Notes: generated by a model from the letters alone, not told the origin. Shown: positions 10,376 through 19,664, counted from the stretch's first letter. The stretch is DNA of 64,000 nucleotides from Allocoleopsis franciscana PCC 7113 (GCF_000317515.1 NC_019738.1:2127623-2191622); one strand, 5' to 3'. Program-made: numbers and translations.

Positions 10376-10576
10376 AAACTATTTTCTCTTTCCTCCTGTT
10401 CTCTCTCCCCTTCCCCTCCTCATACTGAGTTGCGTTCATACGTAGTACTTTCTCCCCCTTGCCCCCTTGTCCCCCTATCTACTACCTTTGACTGCAACTT
10501 GATATCAGTTCAGTGCCCTCTGCACCTGGAGTGGTTTGTTCACCCTAAAAACATTGCAATTACAACAACTAAACTT
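10376..10576. repeat. Pyrimidine-rich intergenic tract with an inserted segment
   Basis: The gap between ndhH and the P450 is a C/T-rich plus-strand tract (about 10382-10419 and 10450-10474). It is interrupted at roughly 10420-10449 by a non-pyrimidine stretch bounded by short complementary ends (TACT and AGTA). An open frame starting at 10430 runs into the P450 gene but is unlikely to be coding here. Confidence 0.4.
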
Positions 10577-11965
10577 ATGAAATCCATCAATTTACCACCC
10601 AGTCCAAAAGGTCATTTTCTATTCGGCATTCTCAATGAATACGTCCGCGATAGCCTAGGCTTCTTAACTCAATCTGCCCAAGAATATGGTGATATTGTCT
10701 ACTTTCCAGGCATTCGATTTGTAGGATACAAAGCCTACTTTATCAACCACCCAGATTATATTGAAGAAGTACTCGCCACCAAAACTCACCAATTCGGCAA
10801 ATTTAACCAAGGTTTAGGAATTATTGGGCGAATTTTAGGCAATGGAATCGTCACCAGCGAAGGCGATTTTTGGCGTCACCAACGTCGCTTGATACAACCC
10901 GCCTTCCACCGAGAACGAATTGCAGCGTATGGAGAGGTAATGGTTGCCTATACCAACCGGATGCTGACTCGTTGGCAAGCCGGTGAAATTCATGATGTCC
11001 ACGAGGACATGATGCGCCTCACGCTGGAAATTGCGGCAAAGACGTTGTTTGATGCGGATATGGCGGATCAGGCGGATGAGGTGGGACAGGCACTCGCGTT
11101 TGCGATCGCTTATTTCGACCAATGGCAGCGCAATCCCATCGCCATGTTACTCCCCGAAAATGTCCCCACTCCTGGCAACCTGCGTTCCCGAAAAGTGATT
11201 CAGCGCTTAGATGCGATCGCTTATGAACTCATCCGCCAGCGCCGAGAAACTGGTCAAGATACCGGTGACTTACTCTCAGTGCTCCTGCATACTCAATACG
11301 AAGATGGCAGTCCAGTCACTGACCAACAAGTGCGGGACGAAGTAATGACCATCCTGTTAGCCGGTCATGATACCACCGCCTTAGCCATGACTTGGATGTT
11401 GTATCTTCTCTCACAGCATCCTGAAGTTGAAGCCAAGCTGGTAACAGAATGGCAAACCGTGTTAAATGGACGTGATCCAACTTTCGCCGACTTACCCCAG
11501 TTGCGTTATACCGACAGTGTGGTGAAGGAAGCGATGCGGCTTTACCCGCCTGTGTGGGGAATGGCACGAAGAGCAAACACGGATAGTGAAATCGGTGGAT
11601 ATCCTATCCCCAAGGGTAGCGTGATTATCCTCAGCCAGTGGGTCATGCAACGCGATTCCCGCTATTTTAACCAACCCGAAGTCTTTAACCCCGATCGCTG
11701 GGCAGATGGCTTGGCGCAACGGCTACCCACCTATGCTTATTTTCCCTTCGGTGGGGGGCCACGAGTCTGTATTGGCAAGTCATTTGCTCAGATGGAAGCT
11801 GTGTTACTGTTAGCTACCATGGCTCAAAAATTTCAGTTTACTCTTGTACCAGGGCAAAAAGTTGAGCCTTGGCCTGCTTTTACCCTGCGCCCAAAACAGG
11901 GAATCAAAATGGTACTCAGTGAGCGATCTCTTCAAGACACTCCAGTACTTTCTTCAAATTTATAA
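10577..11965 (+). CDS. Cytochrome P450
   Basis: This 462-residue P450 starts at ATG 10577 (MKSINLPPSPKG). The frame is open further upstream, but that part is repeat-derived pyrimidine tract. Diagnostic motifs are the I-helix AGHDTT (262-267), the K-helix ExxR (E318-R321), and the heme loop FPFGGGPRVCIG with Cys398 as axial ligand. No transmembrane anchor is seen, so it is probably soluble and served by ferredoxin. The substrate is unknown; the N-terminal proline-rich start and overall look are like fatty-acid or terpene hydroxylases. No redox partner or terpene synthase is adjacent. Confidence 0.93.
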   Translation: MKSINLPPSPKGHFLFGILNEYVRDSLGFLTQSAQEYGDIVYFPGIRFVGYKAYFINHPDYIEEVLATKTHQFGKFNQGLGIIGRILGNGIVTSEGDFWRHQRRLIQPAFHRERIAAYGEVMVAYTNRMLTRWQAGEIHDVHEDMMRLTLEIAAKTLFDADMADQADEVGQALAFAIAYFDQWQRNPIAMLLPENVPTPGNLRSRKVIQRLDAIAYELIRQRRETGQDTGDLLSVLLHTQYEDGSPVTDQQVRDEVMTILLAGHDTTALAMTWMLYLLSQHPEVEAKLVTEWQTVLNGRDPTFADLPQLRYTDSVVKEAMRLYPPVWGMARRANTDSEIGGYPIPKGSVIILSQWVMQRDSRYFNQPEVFNPDRWADGLAQRLPTYAYFPFGGGPRVCIGKSFAQMEAVLLLATMAQKFQFTLVPGQKVEPWPAFTLRPKQGIKMVLSERSLQDTPVLSSNL

Positions 11966-12014
11966 AACGATTCCAACTTTCCCTTCTGCCTTTTGCTATA
12001 CTTTTAGGCTCCTA

Positions 12015-12254
12015 TTAATGATCGACTCCATTTCCCCTAACAATGGACTTTCTCGTCCAAGTTAGAAGAATTTCTAAGCAATCGATCGCTTCGTCCCTTT
12101 CGTGATTATGAGGGCAATATTGTAAAATACTTTCCAGCATTTGTGACCCCATCTGTTCTAGGATACGAATATTTTTTAGGTCGTCTACAGTTGGAGATTG
12201 CCAATTGAGGATGCGATCGCGCAAAGCCCTCTCTTGGGGAGTTAGTTTATCCAT
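12015..12254 (-). CDS. Small Acb2/Tad1-like hairpin-domain protein
   Basis: A 79-residue protein from ATG 12254 (MDKLTPQERALRD); a longer frame starts at 12329 but adds a basic, unlikely leader. It is predicted as two helices around a short turn: about residues 24-46, the turn CPHNHE, and a second helix with the pattern RDEAIDCLEILLTWTRKSI. The R..AI..LE....W...SI pattern resembles the Acb2/Tad1 hairpin domain, whose phage members sequester cyclic-nucleotide signals of CBASS and Thoeris. That link is recognition by eye, not a search. It is convergent with the P450 and shows no phage genes around it. A 7-bp inverted repeat lies just upstream. Confidence 0.6.
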   Translation of the reverse strand: MDKLTPQERALRDRILNWQSPTVDDLKNIRILEQMGSQMLESILQYCPHNHERDEAIDCLEILLTWTRKSIVRGNGVDH

Positions 12255-12271
12255 GTTGTTAGCCTGATAGT

Positions 12272-12292
12272 TTAGAGAAATTTTCTCTCTAA
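12272..12292. promoter_or_regulatory. Inverted repeat upstream of the hairpin-protein gene
   Basis: TTAGAGA (12272-12278) and TCTCTAA (12286-12292) form a perfect 7-bp inverted repeat with a 7-bp spacer. It lies 18-38 bp before the chosen ATG at 12254 on the minus strand. It could be an operator or a leader hairpin; no factor can be named. Confidence 0.35.
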
Positions 12293-12432
12293 GGAATGAT
12301 TTTTTTCGATTCGCTCTTCGTGTTCTCAATGTTAATCGTGGGAAAACACACTTTACACATCAATTAACTGACTTCATGAAATCTTCTTATGCAAAGCAAT
12401 AATAAACTTTTCTGCTCATCCTGAGATAGCGA

Positions 12433-13239
12433 TTATGGTAACTGGAGCTGAGCTTGTGCGTTGAAAAATTGACGTGCAACACCTTGAGTAACCAAGACAG
12501 TTGTTGTCAGGTTGGCAAAGGCAATCATAAACATGATCAAAATCTGGTAAGATGCGGCATTTAACGGGTCAATCCCACTCAGTAATTGACCTGTAATCAT
12601 CCCTGGTAACGTAACAACCCCCACAATCATCATTTGATTCAACGTAGGAATTAATCCAGCCCGGATCGCCTCTTTGCGATAAGTTTCTACCGCCTGCTGG
12701 GGCGTTGCGCCCAAGCTAAGATGCGTTTCAATCTCCTGGCGGCTGCTTTTCACGCTACTGACGAAGCGTTCCCCCGCGATCGCGGCTCCATTCATGGCAT
12801 TACCCAGTACAATCCCCGCTAAGGGAATCAGGTACTGTGGCTCATACCAAGTTCTGGGGTGAATGATTAACAGATTGGTATAACTCAGAGTCAAGGCTGT
12901 ACTGAAAAATAGTGCACCGAACACTACGGGGATAAGCCGGGGAATCTTTTTTCCGACCCGATTGCGGGTGGTAATGGTGGCAATGGTCAGCATGATCATT
13001 AACACCCCTAGAACCCCTGGAACGGCGACGGGGTCTTTTAAATCAAAGATTACAGCCAGGATGGAACCCACGACCAACAACTGGACAACGGTTCTACCGG
13101 TGGCGATCGCAAGCTGAAATTCTAGCCCCAGCTTTTGCCAGCTCGATAAGCCAATGGCGATTGCCATCAAGCCTAATGCCCCAACTAAGTCAATCGGGTC
13201 AAGTTCAATTAAAGAATTTTCCACTCCACAACAACTCAC
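12433..13239 (-). CDS. fetB: FetB-type ABC transporter permease (UPF0014)
   Basis: This 268-residue integral membrane protein has about seven hydrophobic segments. Family motifs are TGRTVVQLLVVG, the region GNAMNGAAIAGERF, and LSLGATPQQAVETYRKEAIRAGLIPTLN split over a loop. In E. coli FetB pairs with the ATPase FetA and exports iron. No FetA-like ATPase gene lies next to it here, so the partner must be elsewhere. The extreme N terminus (MSCCGVEN) is uncertain. It is followed by the Acb2/Tad1-like gene on the same strand after about 180 bp. Confidence 0.85.
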   Translation of the reverse strand: MSCCGVENSLIELDPIDLVGALGLMAIAIGLSSWQKLGLEFQLAIATGRTVVQLLVVGSILAVIFDLKDPVAVPGVLGVLMIMLTIATITTRNRVGKKIPRLIPVVFGALFFSTALTLSYTNLLIIHPRTWYEPQYLIPLAGIVLGNAMNGAAIAGERFVSSVKSSRQEIETHLSLGATPQQAVETYRKEAIRAGLIPTLNQMMIVGVVTLPGMITGQLLSGIDPLNAASYQILIMFMIAFANLTTTVLVTQGVARQFFNAQAQLQLP

Positions 13240-13576
13240 TCACTTGGTTGAATAAGGCCAGAAGCTAGTCAAAAATGTGGGAAAAGCAGTCGTTGCAGCC
13301 CCTAGCTTCTCTCTAGACTATTCCGTCTGTGTCTCAAGTCACAACCTGTTAACGGACAAGGAAACCCTCGCTTTTGAAGTAAAAGGTGAACAAGTCAGAG
13401 GTTTAAGCGATAATAATTACTCCTTATTGGCTCAACTCTCCTGTAACGCCCATGATCCCCAACTCTGAAACAATTTGAGAACTTTAGCATTCTCAGGAAA
13501 TAATGAATGGGAACGCCTGGATTCCCTTTTGCCGCAAAATTTGGTTTATTTAAGTAAAAATTCTAGGTGTAAGCGA
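13240..13576. other. Intergenic region between divergent fetB-like and DegT genes
   Basis: The 337-bp gap holds a 9-bp inverted repeat, AGAAGCTAG 13260-13268 with CTAGCTTCT 13302-13310. A 63-codon frame at 13277-13468 has no recognisable feature and is not called a gene. The frame of the DegT gene is open from 13475, but that stretch does not look like protein of the family. Confidence 0.4.
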
Positions 13577-14716
13577 GTGAGAAATATTCCCCCTATTGAC
13601 CTGAAACGGCAGTACCAAATGATTGGCGAACAAGTCAGTGCTGCGGTTCAGGATGTCCTAACCTCCGGGCGTTATATTGGTGGTCCTAGTGTCGAAAGCT
13701 TTGAGCAGCAGTTTGCCGCTTACATGGGTGTGAGTGAAGGCATCGCCTGCAATTCTGGTACCGATGCCCTTTATCTGGCTCTACGGGCGTTGCAGATTGG
13801 CCCAGGAGATGAAGTGATTACAACACCCTTTACCTTTATTGCCACGGCTGAGGTGATTACAGCGGTTGGTGCAACGCCAGTGTTTGTTGATATTGATGCT
13901 CAAACGTTTAATCTTGACGTAACTCAGCTAGCCGCCGCCATTACTGATAAAACCAAGGCTATTATCCCGGTTCACTTATTTGGGCAACCGGTGGATATGA
14001 CTGCCCTGATGGATCTAGCAGAAACTTACGGATTGGCTGTGATTGAAGACTGTGCTCAGGCAACCGGTGCTGAGTGGGCAGGGCAAAAAGTAGGAAGCAT
14101 TGGACATGTTGGCTGCTTTAGTTTTTTTCCCACCAAGAATTTAGGTGCTTGTGGAGATGGTGGGGCAGTCGTCACTAATGATCAGAATTTGGCTACCTCC
14201 ATCCGTCAGTTGCGAGAACACGGTATGGTTAGCCGCTATTACCATGAAGCTACAGGTATCAACAGCCGATTGGATGCCTTGCAAGCTGCCATCCTCAAAA
14301 TTAAGCTACCTTATCTTGAGCAATGGAATGTTGCACGTCGTGAGCTAGCTGCCAATTATCACCAGTTATTGAAGCCAGTACCCGGAGTGGTGCTTCCTCA
14401 GGAACAACCAGGAAGTTGGGCGGTATGGAATCAATACACCCTTCGTCTCACTCAAGACAACAGCAGTGGACGCTTTCGGGATGAAGTGCGCCGTCAGCTT
14501 CAGGAGTTAGGCGTCACTGCAATGGTTTATTATCCCCTACCTTTGCATTTGCAGCCGGTTTATCAGAAATTAGGCTACCAAGTGGGTCAGTTTCCTGTGG
14601 CTGAAACCGTCTGCCATGAGGTATTATCTCTGCCCATTTTCCCAGAACTTTCCTTTGAGGAGCAGCAACAAGTGGTCTATCGCTTGAAGGATTGCTTAAT
14701 TTTGGAACGAGTTTAG
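13577..14716 (+). CDS. DegT/DnrJ/EryC1/StrS family aminotransferase
   Basis: A 379-residue PLP-dependent sugar aminotransferase. GTG at 13577 is chosen because it gives MRNIPPIDLKRQY, the family's usual beginning; an upstream ATG at 13475 would add 34 unrelated residues. The PLP-binding Lys187 lies in FFPTKNLGACGDGG, with NSGTDAL (59-65) and the aspartate of IEDCAQATGA (about 158). Such enzymes aminate 3- or 4-keto nucleotide sugars for surface glycans. No other sugar-nucleotide gene is adjacent, so the substrate is open. Confidence 0.9.
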   Translation: MRNIPPIDLKRQYQMIGEQVSAAVQDVLTSGRYIGGPSVESFEQQFAAYMGVSEGIACNSGTDALYLALRALQIGPGDEVITTPFTFIATAEVITAVGATPVFVDIDAQTFNLDVTQLAAAITDKTKAIIPVHLFGQPVDMTALMDLAETYGLAVIEDCAQATGAEWAGQKVGSIGHVGCFSFFPTKNLGACGDGGAVVTNDQNLATSIRQLREHGMVSRYYHEATGINSRLDALQAAILKIKLPYLEQWNVARRELAANYHQLLKPVPGVVLPQEQPGSWAVWNQYTLRLTQDNSSGRFRDEVRRQLQELGVTAMVYYPLPLHLQPVYQKLGYQVGQFPVAETVCHEVLSLPIFPELSFEEQQQVVYRLKDCLILERV

Positions 14717-14736
14717 CTGCTTGGTGGAATGAGGTA

Positions 14737-14777
14737 GGGGTATCCCTCAATGGCAGGGTACCCACAAGGGGTACCCC
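14737..14777. terminator. Hairpin between convergent DegT and DUF561 genes
   Basis: GGGGTATCCCT (14737-14747) pairs with AGGGGTACCCC (14767-14777), 11 bp including one G-U wobble. It lies between the two stop codons and could end both transcripts. There is no long T-run on either side. Confidence 0.5.
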
Positions 14778-14796
14778 GACTTTAATCTAGAGTGAG

Positions 14797-15546
14797 TTAA
14801 ACCTGAAGGCTCCGGGGGCTAACCGTCGCCAAGGCTTCAACCAGACTGCGGACAGCCGCCACCATGGCAACTTCGTTATCCAACTGATTGATGGCAGAAC
14901 CAACGCCAACACCCTTCGCACCTGCGGCAATCGCCATGGGTACAGTGACGTTGGATAAGCCAGAGGCACACATCACGGGTACTGATACCGCACGGGAAAT
15001 CTCATAAGCTGCCGCCAAGGTGGGGGATGCTTTTTCAATTAACCCTAGGGTTCCGGCTGAGCGGGGTGAACTGCTCGTTCCGCCTTCGGTTTGGATAATG
15101 TCGGCACCGGCTTGGACTAAGTCTTCCGCCAGTTGTACTTGCCGATCTAAGGTCAGAATGTGGGGGACGGTAACGGATAGGGTGATGTGAGGTAGGAGCG
15201 CTCGTGTTTCATAAGTCAACGCCAATACTTCTTCTGCCTCAAACCGCTTTCCTTGAGCGTAAAAGCTATCAAAGTTACCAATCTCGATCAGATCGGCACC
15301 GGCTTCAACGGCAGTAACAAATTGAGCCGATTCCACGGCTGATACACAAATTGGCATGTTTGTCAATTGGCGAACCAACCTGACCAAATCTGGATCGGCG
15401 GCGATATCCACAAACGTCGCACCGCCTCGATCAGCGGCTTTTACCGTCGCGGCAACGCTTTTGGCGTCAAAATTATTTAAACCGCTAATGACTTTGAGGA
15501 CTTGGCTCTGGTCGAATGCTTTTTGTAGGGTTGGATGCATAGTCAT
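14797..15546 (-). CDS. ycf23: DUF561/Ycf23-like TIM-barrel protein
   Basis: This 249-residue protein matches the DUF561 family, found across cyanobacteria and as Ycf23 in some algal plastids. It has alternating barrel motifs (GGATFVDIAAD, GADLIEIGNFDSFY, AGADIIQTEGGTS, VPVMCASGLS, GAKGVGVGSAIN). The phosphate-binding-like loops near the C terminus suggest a barrel that binds a phosphorylated ligand, but the function is not established. Start MTMHPTLQKAFDQ is at 15546. It is convergent with the DegT gene and divergent from the kinase. Confidence 0.88.
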   Translation of the reverse strand: MTMHPTLQKAFDQSQVLKVISGLNNFDAKSVAATVKAADRGGATFVDIAADPDLVRLVRQLTNMPICVSAVESAQFVTAVEAGADLIEIGNFDSFYAQGKRFEAEEVLALTYETRALLPHITLSVTVPHILTLDRQVQLAEDLVQAGADIIQTEGGTSSSPRSAGTLGLIEKASPTLAAAYEISRAVSVPVMCASGLSNVTVPMAIAAGAKGVGVGSAINQLDNEVAMVAAVRSLVEALATVSPRSLQV

Positions 15547-15733
15547 AGTTGATCTTCGATAGCCTGATTATCAACGAAGTAGGGCAGCACGATTGAAAAG
15601 TCAAACTCTAGATGGATGCCCATAAACTTCCCTCATCTGAATTTTTCTTCCTTGAGAGCTTAGACGAAGGGGAAGACTTTTGCCTAGACTAAAAGCATAC
15701 TGGAGATGTGTATCATCCTGCTCCTGAAGACGC

Positions 15734-16843
15734 ATGAATTTTGCACCCGGAAACTTGTCTTCTTTTCACTCTGATGTTTTGCAGCAAACACAGTTGGGTC
15801 AACTGTGTGGTCAACAACAGCTATTTCGCAATCGCTATGAAGTACTACGGATGCTGGGTCGAGGCGGGTTCGGTGTCACATTTCTGGCCAAAGATGTGTT
15901 ACTGCCGAGTGAACCTTTATGTGTGATTAAGCAATTGTGCCCTAAGGTTGCCGACCCTGCCGCTTTAGAAAACGCCCAAAGACGCTTTGAACGGGAGGCA
16001 AAAATTCTCGGCAAGTTGGGCAGCCATTCCCAAATTCCGAGATTGCTGGATTACTTTGTGGCAGACGGGGAATTTTACCTGGTTCAGGAATACGTTTGTG
16101 GCCCGACCTTAGCAAGGCTTGTGAGGCGTTCCGGTTGTTTTTCGGAAGAATGGGTGACACGCTTCCTCCGCGAGATGCTGGTGCTGTTGCAGTACGTTCA
16201 CAAGCAGCAGGTGATTCATCGAGATATCAAGCCTCAAAATATTATTCGCTGTCAGGACGATGGCAGGCTAGTACTGATTGACTTTGGAGCCGTTAAAGAG
16301 CTAGTGGCTCAAGCGGGAGAAACCAGCATGAAAGCGCCCACCACCCATTTTATTGGGACAGTGGGGTTTGCGCCGCCTGAACAGTTTTCTCTAAGACCTG
16401 TGTTTGGCAGCGATATTTATGCCCTAGGAATTACTTGCCTGTATTTGTTGACGGGGAAAGCACCCTTGGATTTTGATAGCGATCGCCATACCGGTGAGTT
16501 AATCTGGCAAAATTCCACCCAGGTGAGTGAACCCTTTGCTAATATTTTGAGCAAAATGCTCAAAATTTCTCTCAGTGACCGCTATCAATCCGTTGGCTCC
16601 ATCCTGCGATCGCTTGATCAGAACTCGACTCCAGATAATGCTCCAGATAATCTAGCTCGGTGTTTGTTGACTCGCCACCAACCGGCTCCACAAGCGTTGG
16701 CAAACAGAAATGACAGCAGTTCTCATAGCCATCAGTCTCCTGCTGCCAAAGCGGCGATCGCAATTCGAGACTGGAAATACCGGATGCAAGCCAGACAAAA
16801 GCAGCGTCAAAAGGACAAAATTAACCACATTCTGAGTGAGTGA
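15734..16843 (+). CDS. Serine/threonine protein kinase (Hanks type)
   Basis: A 369-residue soluble kinase. The kinase domain spans about 35-300: glycine loop LGRGGFGVTF (41-50), catalytic lysine K66 in CVIKQL, HRDIKPQN (162-169) and DFG (183-185). The activation segment is followed by GTVGFAPPEQF. The C-terminal tail (about 300-369) is Gln/Arg/Lys-rich with no sensor domain or membrane segment. Targets are unknown. A PP2C phosphatase is present in this window, but 46 kb away. A strong terminator follows at 16948-16994. Confidence 0.93.
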   Translation: MNFAPGNLSSFHSDVLQQTQLGQLCGQQQLFRNRYEVLRMLGRGGFGVTFLAKDVLLPSEPLCVIKQLCPKVADPAALENAQRRFEREAKILGKLGSHSQIPRLLDYFVADGEFYLVQEYVCGPTLARLVRRSGCFSEEWVTRFLREMLVLLQYVHKQQVIHRDIKPQNIIRCQDDGRLVLIDFGAVKELVAQAGETSMKAPTTHFIGTVGFAPPEQFSLRPVFGSDIYALGITCLYLLTGKAPLDFDSDRHTGELIWQNSTQVSEPFANILSKMLKISLSDRYQSVGSILRSLDQNSTPDNAPDNLARCLLTRHQPAPQALANRNDSSSHSHQSPAAKAAIAIRDWKYRMQARQKQRQKDKINHILSE

Positions 16844-16947
16844 ATCTAATCATTCTCCATGAACTCAGTCTTTGCCCAAGTCAAGGCAACTATCCTTCTA
16901 CCCGTTATAGATTGCTAATCATCCAATAGAGTGCGCTATTTAATTCA

Positions 16948-16994
16948 GGGAGCTTGTCTATAAAGATTCTACTGGCAAGCTCTCTCGTTTTTTT
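16948..16994 (+). terminator. Intrinsic terminator after the kinase gene
   Basis: GAGCTTG (16950-16956) pairs with CAAGCTC (16976-16982), with possible extension, followed by T7 at 16988-16994. It overlaps the last codons of the convergent lectin gene, whose stop is at 16969-16971. Confidence 0.75.
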
Positions 16995-17514
16995 GCTCAA
17001 AAATATTAGGAATTTTATCGATATAATTTTTAACAATTTCCACAATACCGCGAGATTTCACAAAAGTATTAGCAACGTCATTCCATTTTCCATTACTCTG
17101 CCAATTCATCACCACATAGTTTTCGCCCCCAAAATATTGGCCTGCATAGGATAAAGCATTATTAGGTTCGTTGGGAGTCCAATTTGTGTAAGTCACATTG
17201 TCTCCATTGCTCCATTTCCAAACACCTTCCATTTGTTCATCAGTGAGTCCGAGCCAAAAAAGCTCGGTGCCACCGAAAACATCTAAGAGCCACTTTTGTT
17301 CTTCAGCATCGTTGATGGTGACGAGATTTCCACCCGCCGCCATAGCTTCCGCTTGAGCTTCAGTCCAAGATGAGCGAGCTGTAGTTAAGAAATATTGATT
17401 GCCCGTTGTCGGGTTAGTAAATGTAAACGCTTGAGCAGCGGTTCCTACACTCAAAGACATTAATACTGTTGCAGCAGCTACGGATAAGTTTTGCCAGACA
17501 GAGATAAATTTCAT
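16969..17514 (-). CDS. Secreted C-type lectin domain protein
   Basis: A 181-residue protein with a Sec signal peptide (about 1-29, ending TAAQA) and a C-type lectin fold. The calcium and sugar motif EPN is at 116-118 (NWTPNEPNN) and WND at 144-146. EPN usually indicates mannose-type ligands. Many cyanobacterial relatives end in a PEP-CTERM anchor; this one instead ends in a short charged tail (IFEQKNERACQ) encoded across the opposing terminator. The protein is probably extracellular or periplasmic. What it binds is unknown. Confidence 0.82.
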   Translation of the reverse strand: MKFISVWQNLSVAAATVLMSLSVGTAAQAFTFTNPTTGNQYFLTTARSSWTEAQAEAMAAGGNLVTINDAEEQKWLLDVFGGTELFWLGLTDEQMEGVWKWSNGDNVTYTNWTPNEPNNALSYAGQYFGGENYVVMNWQSNGKWNDVANTFVKSRGIVEIVKNYIDKIPNIFEQKNERACQ

Positions 17515-18157
17515 AAATTTCCATACTCCAAAAAATAGACATTGACCTTAAATAAGAAATAAAAAAATAATTTTTACACAATAACTTTAAAAACTATTTT
17601 TTATTTCTAGAAGGCAAAACTGAAAAATTCAATTCAAATTAATGCCCTCTTAAATCAGTTGTAGCTTTTTCGCAGGAAGGCGATAACAGTAGTTATACGG
17701 ATAAAAAAAAGCGGCTCTAGAATATGGGTCTACGTAAATTTACGGCTATTCGTTAAATAGCTCAAGTTTCTATTTAAATAAATGGTCTATTTCCCTTTAA
17801 AATCAATACTTTTGGGTTATAAAAGCTAGATTTTTAGGAAAGATTTATAGGTTGTAATATAAAAAATAATCTTTATCTTGATTCAATCTTTACACTAATG
17901 TCTCACTTATAAAGCTATTGTAAATACTGGTTTGGCAACTCTCTGATTAGAGAATTAGTTAGATTTAAATATTGTTTAATCTACTTGATTTTTTTGATTT
18001 TTCTAGAACTACTACCTGCTCAGAGAACACAGAGAAAGAGAAGATCGGCTTATACAACAACAAACGTTTGAATTTAAATCAAAAAGCACCCTTCAGTTGA
18101 CAAAAATGCCGAAAGGTGCTTATTTTTTGCTAAAACTCAATTTTGGAGATTTATAAC
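17515..18157. other. 643-bp AT-rich intergenic region
   Basis: No convincing gene on either strand. It contains the promoter side of the lectin gene (minus), a perfect 12-bp palindrome CGTAAATTTACG at 17733-17744 that could be a protein-binding site, and the terminator hairpin at 18084-18128. The rest is A/T-rich with no structure I can name. Confidence 0.5.
18081..18128. terminator. Bidirectional intrinsic terminator downstream of desA
   Basis: AAGCACC (18084-18090) pairs with GGTGCTT (18115-18121). The stem continues after one mismatch with TTC and GAA. A-run 18081-18085 gives a U-tract on the minus strand, and T6 at 18123-18128 serves the plus strand. It lies about 30 bp past the desA stop. 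Confidence 0.7.
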
Positions 18158-19210
18158 CTAGAGTTTAGCTTGGTAGTCCTTAAAAGACTGATAGTAATTA
18201 TCTGCCCTGTGAAGGTGACACTCGTCTGTAATTTGCTTCATTAAAGACCAAGAGAAATTACACTCATAAAGTTTGTCACCCCAATTTTCTTTTAGGGCAC
18301 TATGAGCCAACCGCAGATTGTAGGAAGGAATAGCGGTAGAAATGTGATGGGGGATGTGGACGTTGATGTCGTGGCAGAGGAATTCGACCCAACGGGGATA
18401 GGTGCAATAGACGGTGCCAAAAAGCTGAGCTTCAGCCTCATTCCAATCACGAGTAGGTGTGAAAGGAATGTCAGGTGCTGTATGGTGAACAATCGTGAAG
18501 GTACTCATCCAGAAGTGGTAAACCATCCAAGGCATGAGCCAGAATTTGACAAAGCCCCAGATACCCGTTGTAGCTAAAAGTAAAGGAAACGCGATCGCCG
18601 CAAAACCAAGCGCCACTAAAGCCGAAAACTTCACCTGAGAGCGCTTTTTCCCCTGAAACTGAGTCCAGTTAAAGTGCATCAATCCCCAATGGGCGATCGA
18701 GCCAATCCACCAAACTCGACCCCGGATAAGCTGGTAAAAAAACTTTACCCAACCCGGACTACTGGCATAAAATTCCGGTGTAAAGGGGTGCCACGCATTG
18801 TCTTCTTCCAGCTTATTGGTATGGGCGTGATGGTGATTGTGTAGTAGTCGCCAACTGTGAAAGGGATAAATCAGGGGTAGAAAAGCCAAATGCCCGACCA
18901 GGTCATTCACCCAGCGCCGATTTGCAAAAGAGCGGTGCCCACAATCATGACCAATCACAAAAAAACCGGTCAACGCGGTACCGGTAAAAATCCATAAAGG
19001 GGGTAAAAGAAACCAGGGCACCACAGCTAGACCCCAGTAGCCCAAGCAAACCATTAACACGTTAATGATTACCAAAGTCCAGGCTTTACGACGGTCTTTC
19101 GTAAAAACCTCTCGCGGTAAGGTTCGCAAAATGTCCTTCAATCTTAAGGACGAAGCCGTCACTAGAGGCGTTGTGTTGGAACCTGGTTCTTTAATTGCCG
19201 ATATAGTCAT
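18158..19210 (-). CDS. desA: Acyl-lipid delta-12 fatty acid desaturase
   Basis: A 350-residue membrane desaturase. Three histidine boxes bind the di-iron centre: HDCGH (88-92), HNHHH (124-128) and HIPHH (285-289). Several hydrophobic segments lie between them. The wording around the boxes ([34 protein letters not shown]) is that of cyanobacterial DesA, which introduces the second double bond at delta-12 into membrane-bound C18 acyl chains using ferredoxin. The omega-3 enzyme DesB is related, so an assignment to that is possible but less likely. Such genes are usually cold-induced; no specific element was identified here. Confidence 0.9.
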   Translation of the reverse strand: MTISAIKEPGSNTTPLVTASSLRLKDILRTLPREVFTKDRRKAWTLVIINVLMVCLGYWGLAVVPWFLLPPLWIFTGTALTGFFVIGHDCGHRSFANRRWVNDLVGHLAFLPLIYPFHSWRLLHNHHHAHTNKLEEDNAWHPFTPEFYASSPGWVKFFYQLIRGRVWWIGSIAHWGLMHFNWTQFQGKKRSQVKFSALVALGFAAIAFPLLLATTGIWGFVKFWLMPWMVYHFWMSTFTIVHHTAPDIPFTPTRDWNEAEAQLFGTVYCTYPRWVEFLCHDINVHIPHHISTAIPSYNLRLAHSALKENWGDKLYECNFSWSLMKQITDECHLHRADNYYQSFKDYQAKL

Positions 19211-19415
19211 GAAAAAATTGTTTTCTCCAAGGTCAGTATTGGTAGAGGACGCATGTTTAAGTCACGCTAAACCACCCGCCAGGATATTAAAGGTACTGGC
19301 AGGCAGGGCTTTTGCTCTGCTTGATATTCGAGTCAGAGACGAAAAGTATTATTACACCCAGAGCTATGCCCAGGGCGATCAGCCGTTTTACTGACGACAA
19401 AGTATTCTATTATCC

Positions 19416-19664
19416 TTAATTCCCCGTGTCTGAGTTGACCGACGAGCCTTGCCGTTGCTGCTTCAAAATTTGCAGGTGCTGCAAGAGGGATTCAACTTCC
19501 GCTTGCAAATGCAAATACTTGACTTGCTGGTCAGCCTGATACAGAGACTTCATCAATGCCATCAGGCGGGGATTTTCAGTTGCAGCAGCCCTTGAAGTTC
19601 TGATGAACTGAGCATTATCAACCGAACGAGGGGGAGCGATGAGACTAGATGAACGAGTTGACAT
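19416..19664 (-). CDS. Conserved-looking small protein with C-terminal coiled coil
   Basis: An 82-residue protein, not recognised. Residues 1-30 are Ser/Arg/Ala-rich and probably unstructured. Residues 34-73 have a leucine/glutamine heptad pattern (LYQADQQVKYLHLQAEVESLLQHLQILKQQ) expected for a helix or coiled coil. No signal peptide or membrane segment. It stands alone between desA and the methyltransferase-like gene. Codon usage looks like its neighbours. Confidence 0.55.
   Translation of the reverse strand: MSTRSSSLIAPPRSVDNAQFIRTSRAAATENPRLMALMKSLYQADQQVKYLHLQAEVESLLQHLQILKQQRQGSSVNSDTGN

Noticed and set aside
13277-13468. 63-codon frame before the DegT gene
   Set aside because: No ribosome-binding site, motif or family resemblance; overlaps the promoter region.
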